Assembly: GCF_002091675.1 (NCBI RefSeq)
Contig: NZ_BDAE01000006.1
Location: 124,001 to 188,000 of the forward strand
Reading direction: 5' to 3'
DNA length: 64,000 nucleotides
Source of the DNA: Pseudomonas luteola NBRC 103146
Lineage (GTDB): Bacteria; Pseudomonadota; Gammaproteobacteria; Pseudomonadales; Pseudomonadaceae
The notes beneath the pieces were generated by a model. It had not been told where the DNA came from and ran no database searches. It saw only the letters and a list, made by a program, of their open reading frames with translations. Shown here piece by piece: positions 9,353 to 18,888 of the stretch (position 1 is the stretch's first letter; every line of letters starts with the position of its first letter). The position numbers and the translations under genes were made by a program.

Positions 9353-11485
9353 TTACATCAGCATCAACCCACTCAGGCGCCTGACCCGGCGGGACACCGC
9401 CTCTTCAAAAACGCCTGTTTTGGATTCGATCAAGCTGAACCAGTCCCGGGCCCGGGTGATACCGGTATAGATCAGCTCCTTGGTCAATACCGGGCTGATT
9501 GTATCCGGCAGGATCAGCGCCGTATGCGCGAACTCGGAGCCCTGGGACTTGTGTACTGTCATGGCAAACACGGTTTCCACGGCAGATAACCGGCTCGGCA
9601 GAATGAAGCGCAGGCCGCCGCTACCGTCATTGCGCGGGAAGGCTACACGAATTGCCTTGCCTGATCGATTGGCAGGCTCTGGCATACATAAGGCAATGCC
9701 GATATCGCCATTCATGAGGTTCAGGCTGTAGTCATTCTTGGTCACGAGTACCGGGCGGCCCTCGTACCAGCCCTGGTCCTGGCTGATAAGCCCGGCACTG
9801 AGCAACGCCTTGGCGATCCGCTGGTTAAGTCCCTCTACTCCCCAGGGTCCTTTACGGACCGCGCAGAGCAGCTGGAACTCATCGAAGGCATCCAGCACGT
9901 CCTTAGCCCAGACTTCCCAGACAGGATCATCCATTGGCAGGTCGTAACTGGGCCGAAGCGCCTGCATCATACTCAGATAATGCCGGTAGCCGCGGGGTCC
10001 CTTGGGTGAGTGACCATCCAGCACTAGCTTTTCCAGTGCCCTGTCTTCGGCATCGCGCAGCCGCAGGCAGAACAGGTCATCGTAGGTCTTTTTGACCAAC
10101 AGCTCACGTGCACTGCTGGCCTCCTGAAGATTTACCCGGCGTGCCAGCTGGCCGATACCGCTACTGGAATTGAACCGGCGAGAATGACGTAGCATGACGA
10201 CCTGCTGTGCCAGAGCATGCTGCTCCTCGTGACCGTCTTCCAGCGATTCGTCGCTCAGGCATTCCCCGCAGATTTCCTCCAGCCACGCGCGGGTTTTCGG
10301 CGTGTAATAGCCCAGCTCGGCATCACGGCACAGATCGCCCAGAACGGCGCCTGCCTCGACCGAGGCCAGCTGATCCTTATCGCCCAGCAAGATCAGCCGC
10401 GCGTGCTGCGGAAGTGCGTCGAGCAGGCAGGCCATCATCTCCAGATCGATCATGGACGCCTCATCCACGACCAGCACATCCAGCGGCAGCGGGTTGCTGA
10501 CGTGATGGCGGAAATGACGGGTATCCGGGCGGCTACCAAGCAGCCGGTGCACCGTAGTAACGTCTACGGGAATATGCGGACGCACGGCCTCGCTTACACC
10601 CAATGACTGCACCTGTCGCCCAATGGATTCGGTCAGCCGGGCGGCAGCCTTGCCTGTTGGCGCCGCCAAGCGGATACGCATGGGCGTTCCCTTCTCGACA
10701 GCCGGAGCCTGAAGCAGCGCAAGAAGCCGGACAACTGTAGTGGTCTTGCCGGTACCCGGACCGCCGGTGATGATGCTGAACGCGCCTCGCGCCGCCAGGG
10801 CACAGGCCAGCTTCTGCCAGTCGGTCACGTTCTTGCCATCGATCAATGGACGCTCGGGAAACAGCGCAGCCAAGCGTGTGCAAAGGTCATCCGGCACAGA
10901 CCCCAGGCCGGAGAGACGCAGCCGCAGGCATTCGCTGACACGGCGCTCATAGCTCCAGTAACGGCGCAAATATAACCGCTGGCCATCGAGCACCAGCGGA
11001 CAGTCATCGACCTGACCGATGGCCACAATAGGACTGGCCTCCAGCGCACTCAACCAGTGCGCTACGTTGAGAGCTGTCAGTACCTCGGAAGGCAGCAGCA
11101 CCGGTTGCCTGTCTTCATCGCCCTCCGGTGGCAGCGATAATGCCATGTCCGGGTTGCCCAAGGTTTCGGCGAGATCCAGACACACATGCCCATGGCCCAG
11201 CTGATGGCTGGTCAATGCCGCTGCCAGCATCACGCTCGGGTGGCTCTGCCCGTCGAGCTCATAAAGAAAGGATACAAAGGCGCGGTCCAGCGGCCTAAGC
11301 CACCCTCGCTCAACCCAGCGGTCCAGCAGCAAAAACAGATCCGCCATGCATTCAAGCGGCCGGAGGTCCGGTGTATGGGCCGTCAGTGCAGTGGCTATCC
11401 TGGCCGGCGCAGCGGCTGCAGCATCGGCTGACGCAGGCTCGTCGGCAAAAGCCATATCGAATAAGGAAAGTTGTTCTTGAGTCAT
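9353..11485 (-). CDS. recD: RecD, exodeoxyribonuclease V alpha subunit
   Basis: Fast 5'-3' helicase subunit of RecBCD. 710 aa, about 100 longer than E. coli RecD. Walker A GGPGTGKTTTV is near residue 240, followed by LAAPTGKAAARLTES, the Walker B segment VVDEASMIDLEMM, LLGDKDQLASVEAGAVL, and the C-terminal helicase motif VFAMTVHKSQGSEF and GITRARDWFSLI. Part of the extra length is an acidic insertion after AGAVLGDLC (about residues 375-410) rich in Glu. Its ATG overlaps the recB stop by 4 nt (ATGA at 11482-11485), so it is coupled to recB. Confidence 0.96.
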   Translation of the reverse strand: MTQEQLSLFDMAFADEPASADAAAAAPARIATALTAHTPDLRPLECMADLFLLLDRWVERGWLRPLDRAFVSFLYELDGQSHPSVMLAAALTSHQLGHGHVCLDLAETLGNPDMALSLPPEGDEDRQPVLLPSEVLTALNVAHWLSALEASPIVAIGQVDDCPLVLDGQRLYLRRYWSYERRVSECLRLRLSGLGSVPDDLCTRLAALFPERPLIDGKNVTDWQKLACALAARGAFSIITGGPGTGKTTTVVRLLALLQAPAVEKGTPMRIRLAAPTGKAAARLTESIGRQVQSLGVSEAVRPHIPVDVTTVHRLLGSRPDTRHFRHHVSNPLPLDVLVVDEASMIDLEMMACLLDALPQHARLILLGDKDQLASVEAGAVLGDLCRDAELGYYTPKTRAWLEEICGECLSDESLEDGHEEQHALAQQVVMLRHSRRFNSSSGIGQLARRVNLQEASSARELLVKKTYDDLFCLRLRDAEDRALEKLVLDGHSPKGPRGYRHYLSMMQALRPSYDLPMDDPVWEVWAKDVLDAFDEFQLLCAVRKGPWGVEGLNQRIAKALLSAGLISQDQGWYEGRPVLVTKNDYSLNLMNGDIGIALCMPEPANRSGKAIRVAFPRNDGSGGLRFILPSRLSAVETVFAMTVHKSQGSEFAHTALILPDTISPVLTKELIYTGITRARDWFSLIESKTGVFEEAVSRRVRRLSGLMLM

Positions 11486-14400
11486 GCGTATTCCCCGGTC
11501 AGTTGAGGACTTCCCTGAAAGCACAGGTCGAGTTCTTCGATCAGCTCACGTGGTGGTCGAGTAAAGAACACGCCCTTGCTGGCAGCACGACTGCCCCGCA
11601 GGAAAAGATAAAGAGCACCGCCCATGTGACGGTCGTAATCATAGTCTGGAAGACGCGCCTTAAGCTGGCGATGCAGCGCCAACAGATAAATGACGTACTG
11701 GAGGTCATAGCGATGCTCTAGCACAGCGCCCGCCATGGCCTCCTGGGTATAAGCGGCATCATCGGCGCCCAACCAGTTGGACTTGTAGTCCGCTACGTAA
11801 TAGCGACCCTCATGCTCGAACGTCAGGTCAACGAACCCTTTAAACATGCCGTTAAGCAGGCTTCGCTCAACCGAGGGGCGTGGCTTGCCTGGCATGACGT
11901 AGCGACGCACCCGCTGATCGAGTGCCTCCGCCTCCAGCCGATGGGTAGAGAACCAGAACTCCATTTCGATCTGGTAGTGCGTGAGCTGGGCCAGCGTCAC
12001 AGACGAGCCCGGTGAACCGAGCGGTAGACGCCTTGTCAGCAGCTCTTTCAGCCAATCGCTCAGGGTAGCAATCCAGCCTTCCCAGCCGCGCCGGTTGCAA
12101 CGGCGTGCCACAGTGTCTTCGATCAGCTCGGACTGTTCGGCTATGTTCGCAAAACCCTCATTACCCGCCCACTCCAGCAGACCGTGCAAAAACGTTCCCG
12201 GACCCGGACCGCGGGGGAACCGATGCAGGTCGACTCCGCTGCTAGCTATGGCGGGCTGGGCGTCATCGTCCAGGCGGTCATCGTCGAACAGTTTTTGTGC
12301 TTCCGGGCTTTCGGGTGACAGGTCGGTATGCAGAACGGCGGTCTCTGCCTCGTCAGTCAGCTCGCCGATGCGCAACGCACTATAAGAGGCAATCCACCAG
12401 TGCTCCGCGACTACGCGCCGTGGCTGGCAGGCCTTGAGCTCAGGCCGCACCTCTTCGCGAGGCGCGAAGCGTGCAGTGGTGATTTCCGGCAGCGGCCCCA
12501 CCGAGATGGCCGGCAGTTTACCTGTCATCTCTTCCAACATGCCCGCCAACACACCCGAGGACGACAGCACCTCTCCTCCGGTCGTGAGATATCCCAGGGC
12601 GCAGCGGTGGAAAGCCGACTCCTTGCTCTGCCCGCGCTTAAGGTCAGCCACGCCCATCCAGCAGGCGTGTTGTGCACGCGTCAGGGCAACGTACAGCAAG
12701 CGCAGATCCTCGGCCAGACGCTCTTCATCTGCGGCTATGATCACCTCGGCATCCGGCGTCAGGGTCATCTTGGGTGTGCCGTCGAGGTCGTGATAACGCA
12801 CCGGAATACGGCTGCCGTCCACTGGACGGAACGAGCAGATAAAGGGCAGGAAGACCAGTGGATACTCCAAGCCTTTGGACTTGTGAATGGTAACAACCTT
12901 GACCAGTGCCTCATCGCTTTCCAGGCGCAGGATCTGCTCCTCGGCGGTATGGCCTTCGGTAAGGTGCTCCGCCAGATAGCGAATCAGGGCCTGCTCACCA
13001 TCCAGCTCGGTCGCCACTTGTTGCAGAAGCTCCGCCAGATGCAAGAGGTTGGTCAGTACACGCTCACCGTCAACCCGTGCCATCAGTGTTTGCGGCAACT
13101 GAAAGTCATGCAGAAAACGGCGCAACATGGGTAGCACGCCCTGGGTACGCCAGAGGGTCCGGTAGTGGCGGAACTGCATGACCCGTGACTCCCAGGCGCG
13201 CTCGTCGTGGTTAAGCCTGTCCAGCTCGGCCAGCGGCAGGTCCAGCGTGATACTGGCCAGCCCGGCACGGAGCACACGATCGACATCCGGCTCGGCGCAC
13301 GCACGCAGCCAGGAGAGTAGGCAGTGTGCTTCCTGAGAGTTGAAGACCGAGTCTTTGTCCGACAAATAAACGCTACGTACCCCACGGGCCGCCAGCTGGC
13401 TACGAATGGCTTGGGCCTCGATACCGTCCCGCACCAGCACAGCGATATCTGCCGGGCGCAATCCACTAAAACCTTTCTTCGGATGCTCGAAACCGGCCTT
13501 ATCCTGTTGCCCTAGATTAAGCAGGCGCACGATCTCGCTGGCCGCCACCTGCGCCAGTTGTGCAAGGTAAGCGGTTTTGGAAACCGGCTCGATCTCGTTG
13601 GAGTGCCAGAGGGTTAGCGCCGGTATACCCTGCCCTTCGGCCACCAAACGTTCCTTACGACCCTGTGCTCTGACGGGCTGGAACGGCAGCGGATTTTCAC
13701 CGTCTTTACGGAACAGAAAGGCGCCGCGTCCCTCCTCATGCTGCTCGGCCTGCTCGAATACTTGGTTGACGGCAGCCACCATGGCCTCGCTGGAGCGATA
13801 GTTGGTATCCAACGTATGCAGGCGTCCTTCGGTGGAATAGCGTGCCTTCAGGTAGGTGTAGATGTCCGCGCCGCGAAAGGCATAAATGGCCTGTTTCGGG
13901 TCTCCAATCAGGAACAGCCCGATATCCTGCCGGTTATCCTGTATCCGGTAGATCGTCTCGAAGATGCGGTACTGCACCGGATCGGTGTCCTGGAATTCGT
14001 CGATCAGGGCCACCGGAAACTGTTCGCGGATCAGTTCAGCCAGACGCTCTCCTGCCCCGTCACTTTGCAGGGCTACGTCCAGACGGGCCAGGAGGTCATC
14101 GAAGCCCATTTCCGCACGGCGGCGCTTTTCCAGAATGAAGCGCTGCTTGATCCAGTGCGCGGCGTGTTGCAGGAGTTCAACGTCCGGTTTGGGTAGGCTG
14201 TCCAATGCGGCCTTGAGCCGGCTCATTTCTGCCAGCGCGGGATGGTCCGGGGCAGTCGCCTTGGTCCAGACCTCAGCAAATCCCTCTGGCGTAAAGCGCT
14301 CGAATCCCTTGCCGATATCAAGCAGCTCAGCGGATTCATCCTGCGCCCAAGCCGTGATCTTTTCGCACCAGGGTACATACCACTGCGCCTTGAGCTTGCG

Positions 14401-15183
14401 GCCATCCACCACCTTGCGGGCACAGGCATCATCACACAACAGGCGCAGCTCTTCAGCCCAGACCGCCCACGGTGCTTTTAGCTCTCGGAGCAGTCCTCGC
14501 TTGCGCGTCAGGCACTCATCGATCAGCGTGCCCGGCTCCTGGTCGGCAATACCTTGCGTCTCGCCTACGATCAGCTCGCGTACGGATTCTGCCAACTGGT
14601 CAGGGCTGACCCAATGCTCGCGCACCCAGGCCAGCGATTCACCGCTCAGGGTATAACAGAACCGTCGCCAGTAATCCCGCACCACTTCAGCCAGGAGTTC
14701 GCTGTGGTCCGTTTCCAGGGTCTGGTTGAACAGACTGCCACTGTCGAACGCATGCTCGCGCAGCATGCGCTGGCACCAGCTGTGAATGGTGGAAACGGCG
14801 GATTCGTCCATCCATTGCGCGGCCATTTCCAGCTTGCGTGCACAGCCAGGCCACTGAGCCTCAGAAAAATCATCCCGTAGCGCTTCGATCAACGCGTCGG
14901 GCGCATCGATCTCGCCACGAAAATAGCGGGCGGCCTCGAACAGGCGCGCACGGATTCGGTCACGCAGCTCACGCGTGGCGGCGTCGGTAAAGGTCACGAC
15001 CAGAATTTGTGGTGGCAGCAGCTCGCGGCCAAAGCCGGTTTCTTCGCCGCCATGCCCAAGAATCAGGCGTACGTACAAGGCGGAAATGGTAAAGGTCTTG
15101 CCGGTGCCAGCGCTCGCCTCGATCAGCTGGCTACCGCGCAAGGGAAAGCGCAACGCAAGCGGCCGGTTCTGTGGTGTAGTCAT
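11482..15183 (-). CDS. recB: RecB, exodeoxyribonuclease V beta subunit
   Basis: Helicase-nuclease subunit of RecBCD, 1233 aa. It has the UvrD-like motif I IEASAGTGKTFTISALY at about residues 22-38, motif II VALIDEFQDTDPVQYRIFE, LIGDPKQAIYAFRGAD, and VTIHKSKGLEYPLVFLP. A tether leads to the C-terminal nuclease with GRYYVADYKSNWLG near 1131, including the catalytic Asp and Lys. Both helicase and nuclease centres look intact. The start at 15183 overlaps the recC stop by 4 nt. The order recC-recB-recD without ptrA is that of Pseudomonas rather than E. coli. Confidence 0.97.
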   Translation of the reverse strand: MTTPQNRPLALRFPLRGSQLIEASAGTGKTFTISALYVRLILGHGGEETGFGRELLPPQILVVTFTDAATRELRDRIRARLFEAARYFRGEIDAPDALIEALRDDFSEAQWPGCARKLEMAAQWMDESAVSTIHSWCQRMLREHAFDSGSLFNQTLETDHSELLAEVVRDYWRRFCYTLSGESLAWVREHWVSPDQLAESVRELIVGETQGIADQEPGTLIDECLTRKRGLLRELKAPWAVWAEELRLLCDDACARKVVDGRKLKAQWYVPWCEKITAWAQDESAELLDIGKGFERFTPEGFAEVWTKATAPDHPALAEMSRLKAALDSLPKPDVELLQHAAHWIKQRFILEKRRRAEMGFDDLLARLDVALQSDGAGERLAELIREQFPVALIDEFQDTDPVQYRIFETIYRIQDNRQDIGLFLIGDPKQAIYAFRGADIYTYLKARYSTEGRLHTLDTNYRSSEAMVAAVNQVFEQAEQHEEGRGAFLFRKDGENPLPFQPVRAQGRKERLVAEGQGIPALTLWHSNEIEPVSKTAYLAQLAQVAASEIVRLLNLGQQDKAGFEHPKKGFSGLRPADIAVLVRDGIEAQAIRSQLAARGVRSVYLSDKDSVFNSQEAHCLLSWLRACAEPDVDRVLRAGLASITLDLPLAELDRLNHDERAWESRVMQFRHYRTLWRTQGVLPMLRRFLHDFQLPQTLMARVDGERVLTNLLHLAELLQQVATELDGEQALIRYLAEHLTEGHTAEEQILRLESDEALVKVVTIHKSKGLEYPLVFLPFICSFRPVDGSRIPVRYHDLDGTPKMTLTPDAEVIIAADEERLAEDLRLLYVALTRAQHACWMGVADLKRGQSKESAFHRCALGYLTTGGEVLSSSGVLAGMLEEMTGKLPAISVGPLPEITTARFAPREEVRPELKACQPRRVVAEHWWIASYSALRIGELTDEAETAVLHTDLSPESPEAQKLFDDDRLDDDAQPAIASSGVDLHRFPRGPGPGTFLHGLLEWAGNEGFANIAEQSELIEDTVARRCNRRGWEGWIATLSDWLKELLTRRLPLGSPGSSVTLAQLTHYQIEMEFWFSTHRLEAEALDQRVRRYVMPGKPRPSVERSLLNGMFKGFVDLTFEHEGRYYVADYKSNWLGADDAAYTQEAMAGAVLEHRYDLQYVIYLLALHRQLKARLPDYDYDRHMGGALYLFLRGSRAASKGVFFTRPPRELIEELDLCFQGSPQLTGEYA

Positions 15184-18100
15184 GCGGCGGCTCCTTGTGC
15201 TGGCTGGTCGTACCATCCCGCCTCGAACATGGGGCGATACAAGGCGTTGCACCAGCCCTCGAATTCCTCGCTGGCGGTCAGACTAGCGAAGTCCGGGTAT
15301 TGACGCATCAAGGCTGGGCTTTCAGCTCGCTCGCCCAGGCTGTTTATACCATCACCTTCATAGGCTTTACGAGCCGCCATTTGCGCCTTGACGGGGTCCT
15401 GCTCGGCATTGAGCCAGGCAAACGCCGTTTTTACCGCGACCGGCAGTGGACAACACATGCCACGCTGCCAAGCGAGCAAAAGATCACGTAGCGCAGCGGC
15501 TGCCTGGGCGGTTTCCAGCGGAGCGAGCATCAAGGTTTCATCGGTGGCCACCAAGGCCGTCGTAAGCGGCACGCCACAGGCGGAGGCCGTCAGGTGCACG
15601 ATCCACGGTCGGATCAGCCGATACCATTTACGTGTCTTGGCCGAACCGATTTCATTCGGAACAGGTGTAATTGCAATCAGGCTGCCATCCGAGCGGCGAC
15701 GTAACCGCTCAAGCCAACCCTCCAGGCGTAGACCCTTGTGCTCGAAGCTGAGCGGCTGTGCACCTGCCACCTCTTCCGGCCACGCCACCAGCAGGCCGGT
15801 ATGGCGTTCAAGCAAGTCAGGCAGTGGCTGGATCAGCTCTTGCTGCATCAGCTCACCAAAGCCTGCCAGTGGCAAGAGACCGCTGCGCTGCAACCGCTGC
15901 CCCTGCGCACGCAGCGCCTCTTCGGCGCGTTCCGGTGCCTTCAAGGCGGCATCAAGCAGGCTTTCGCTCAAGGCATACCGGGTCAGGCCGTCGAGTACAA
16001 AGGGTTCCTTGTCCTGGGTCGGAATGGCAATTTCTTCGAAATGCACCTTGAGCCGCTGGGAGAAGAAATGCCGCACCGGATGGCGCAGAAAATCCTGTAG
16101 CTGATTCAGGCTCAGCGGCTCGTCCTGCTCATGGGGCGGAAGTATGGGTTCCTGGCCTCGCGACGGCTGCTTGTCGTGCACGGCAAGCCACTCGCGGGCA
16201 TAGCTGAAAAAGCCCGGCTCGCCCTGAAAATAGCGGATGCTAAAGGGCTGTAGCGGATGCTCCTGAGTCAACGCCTCAAGCAAGCGCTCGCCCTCCTTAC
16301 CCTTTTCCTTATCAGGACCCTCATCTATCAACGTCCAACCTGCGGCCAAATGATCACGCAACTGGCCTAGCAGAACGGAGGCCGGTCGATCACTGTTGTC
16401 GCGAATGCTACGGCCAATCCAGCTGATATAGAGCTGATCACGGGCAGACAGCAGTGCTTCCAATAGCAGATAGCGGTCGTCTTCACGGCGGGAGCGATCG
16501 CCGGGGCGATAGTCCTTGCCCATCAGGTCAAAGTCAAACGGCGGCTGGGCGCGTGGATAATCGCCATCGTTCATACCCAGGAGGCACACCACCCGGAATG
16601 GAATGGCACGCATGGGCATAAGGGTACAGAAATTCACTGCGCCTGCCAGAAAACGCTGGGACAGCTTGCCCTCATCCAACCCGGCGAGCCATGCCTCACG
16701 CACCACCGTAAGCGGCAACGTTTCGTCCAACTGGACCGCCTCGCAGGTGTCCAGCCAGTCTTCACGCAGCTGCTCCAGCTGGCCAAGCAAGTACTCGTCA
16801 CGTTCGCTGGAAGACACGAAGAACGTGCGCAGCACCATTTGCAGACGCTCGCCCCATACTGCAGGAGTGGCAGGCTCGGCCAGCTCGTCATGGGCCTTGT
16901 CCAGCGCATCCATCAAGGTAACCAGCGGGCCGACCAGGGCAGCATCCAAGCCACCAATCTCGTCGAACGGCTCGATTTCATCCCGTGCCACGCCCTGCCC
17001 CACGGCATACCCCAGCAACATGCGCCGCAGACCGAAACGCCATGTGTTTTGGGTGAGATCATCCGGAAGATCCAGCCGTGCCCGCTGCCGGGCATCCAAA
17101 CCCCAGCGGATACCGGCACCCTCGATCCAGCGATGCAGGGTTGTCAGGTCGGTGTCATTCAAGCCGAAGCGCTTGCGCAGGGCCGGGACGTCCAGCAGGT
17201 CAAGGATCTCGCTCACCGAAAAGCGGCTTTCCGGCAAACGCAGGAGATGTTCCAGTGCAATCAGGAGCGGATCACGACCACGCTGCCCCTGATCCGCTAA
17301 CGTGAACGGAATGAAGCGCGGATCATGGCTGTCCAGCTGCCCGAACACGGCGCGAATGTGGGGCGCATAGCTGTCGATGTCCGGCACCATGACGATGACG
17401 TCCCGCGGACGCAACGTAGGGTCTTCCGAGAAGCGTGCCAAGAGCTGATCGTGGAGAATTTCCACCTCGCGCTGCGGGCTGTGAGCAATGTGGAAACGAA
17501 TGGACTGATCTTTAGTGGGATTGACGGCCGGCCAACGCTCGCGGGTTTCACTCAAGGGGCGCAGATCGAGAATATCGTCCTGCAATTGGGCGAGCATGTG
17601 CTTAGGATTCGACTTAGTTGCAACATCATGGAAGTAATCAATTCGGCCATCACTCAGATCTTTAAATTGATGCTTGTAGCTATCCGGTTCATCAAAGCGA
17701 TCTAATAAGTTGATGTAATCGCGGCCTTGCTTACCCCAGCTGGCGAGCAAGGGATGACCATGCTGGTGTAGTTCATCAAGATCAATCTGCATAGGCATAC
17801 CCGGCTTGCGCAGCTGCCGCTTGTATTCATGGCGCAAGAGGTCCTTGTCCGCCACGATGTCACCCCAGTGGTGGCGGCACGGGTTGTGAACACACAGCAA
17901 CACCTGACTGAAGCGCGCCAAGGCGGCCAGGGCTTCCAGGAGCTGGGCGGGAACCGATGAGATGCCGAATACAACGACCCGCCGCGGCAGGTGCGAAGGG
18001 GCTTGTTCCAGCGCCTTCATGGTGCTGATGAAGCGTTGATGCACCCCCGCCCGGCTTTCCGCCATGCCGTCATCGCCCACATCCGCCAGCAAGGCACGCC

Positions 18101-18683
18101 ACAGCTCTGCCTGCCATTGGCATATCGGCGGCAGCGGTACGGCGCCATCACGTAGCTTGTTCAGTTGATCCTTGCCATTGGCCCAGTCTTCCAGCCAGTC
18201 GGCGCGGTACACCTGATACTGATCATAGAGATCGGCTAGACGCTCTGCCAATTGGTAGCGCTTGCGCATGTCGCTGTCTTCATCGAGGAAGCGCCGCAGC
18301 GAGGCAAAGCTTGGCCGCTCAAGCAGGCTGGGCAGCAGCCGCACCAGACGCCACGTCAGCGGCGTACGATCCAGCGGGGAAGACGCCGGAACGGTATCGC
18401 GACCCAAGACCTGTCGATACACCCGCCATAAGAAAGCCGACGGCAGCTGTACATCAATAGCCGCCGCAATACCGCAGCCGCCTTCGCCATCCTCCGTCGG
18501 GTCTTCGGCCAGGGCCAGCTTGAGCCATTGGGCGATGCCGTTACTCTGCACGAGCACCTGCTCGTTTTCCAGAGGCGCGAGGGGATGATGGCGCATCCAG
18601 GCAACAGTCAGATTGCGCAGGTCCTCCAGACGATTGCCGTGAACGACCATAAAACCGGGCGTCAGATGAGCCGCGTCCTGCAT
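15180..18683 (-). CDS. recC: RecC, exodeoxyribonuclease V gamma subunit
   Basis: Subunit of RecBCD (1167 aa) that splits the duplex and scans for Chi through inactive helicase and nuclease folds. Recognised by FMVVHGNRLEDLRNLTVAWM at the N-terminus, EQVLVQSNGIAQWLKLALAE, VVVFGISSVPAQLLEALAAL, and FRVVCLLGMNDGDYPR. The start at 18683 has GAGG 7 nt upstream. It is the first gene of the operon, with about 200 nt separating it from the upstream minus-strand gene. Confidence 0.96.
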   Translation of the reverse strand: MQDAAHLTPGFMVVHGNRLEDLRNLTVAWMRHHPLAPLENEQVLVQSNGIAQWLKLALAEDPTEDGEGGCGIAAAIDVQLPSAFLWRVYRQVLGRDTVPASSPLDRTPLTWRLVRLLPSLLERPSFASLRRFLDEDSDMRKRYQLAERLADLYDQYQVYRADWLEDWANGKDQLNKLRDGAVPLPPICQWQAELWRALLADVGDDGMAESRAGVHQRFISTMKALEQAPSHLPRRVVVFGISSVPAQLLEALAALARFSQVLLCVHNPCRHHWGDIVADKDLLRHEYKRQLRKPGMPMQIDLDELHQHGHPLLASWGKQGRDYINLLDRFDEPDSYKHQFKDLSDGRIDYFHDVATKSNPKHMLAQLQDDILDLRPLSETRERWPAVNPTKDQSIRFHIAHSPQREVEILHDQLLARFSEDPTLRPRDVIVMVPDIDSYAPHIRAVFGQLDSHDPRFIPFTLADQGQRGRDPLLIALEHLLRLPESRFSVSEILDLLDVPALRKRFGLNDTDLTTLHRWIEGAGIRWGLDARQRARLDLPDDLTQNTWRFGLRRMLLGYAVGQGVARDEIEPFDEIGGLDAALVGPLVTLMDALDKAHDELAEPATPAVWGERLQMVLRTFFVSSSERDEYLLGQLEQLREDWLDTCEAVQLDETLPLTVVREAWLAGLDEGKLSQRFLAGAVNFCTLMPMRAIPFRVVCLLGMNDGDYPRAQPPFDFDLMGKDYRPGDRSRREDDRYLLLEALLSARDQLYISWIGRSIRDNSDRPASVLLGQLRDHLAAGWTLIDEGPDKEKGKEGERLLEALTQEHPLQPFSIRYFQGEPGFFSYAREWLAVHDKQPSRGQEPILPPHEQDEPLSLNQLQDFLRHPVRHFFSQRLKVHFEEIAIPTQDKEPFVLDGLTRYALSESLLDAALKAPERAEEALRAQGQRLQRSGLLPLAGFGELMQQELIQPLPDLLERHTGLLVAWPEEVAGAQPLSFEHKGLRLEGWLERLRRRSDGSLIAITPVPNEIGSAKTRKWYRLIRPWIVHLTASACGVPLTTALVATDETLMLAPLETAQAAAALRDLLLAWQRGMCCPLPVAVKTAFAWLNAEQDPVKAQMAARKAYEGDGINSLGERAESPALMRQYPDFASLTASEEFEGWCNALYRPMFEAGWYDQPAQGAAA

Positions 18684-18855
18684 GAATAAGCCTCTGGGTA
18701 GATCTGGAACTGCAAAAAAGGCGAAGCGTACGGAGATCACGGCTCAAGAGCCAGACCTGTTCAAAGCCACCGGTAAGGTTTTCGTGCTGAATAGCGCTTT
18801 CTTGACCTCAGCAATACCACGGCAGACGGGCGTCTTACCGCTCGTCTGTTGAGCA

Positions 18856-18882
18856 GGCAGGGCCAGCCGGGCCAGCCCTGCC
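18856..18882 (-). terminator. Hairpin downstream of the glucosidase gene
   Basis: GGCAGGG / CCCTGCC stem with a GC-rich loop starting 6 nt past the stop of the 18889 gene. There is no T-run, so it may be a weak terminator or an mRNA 3' stabiliser. Confidence 0.4.
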
Positions 18883-18888
18883 ATCGAC

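Noticed and set aside
12328-13134. 268-codon plus frame
   Set aside because: Antisense shadow of recB in GC-rich codons.
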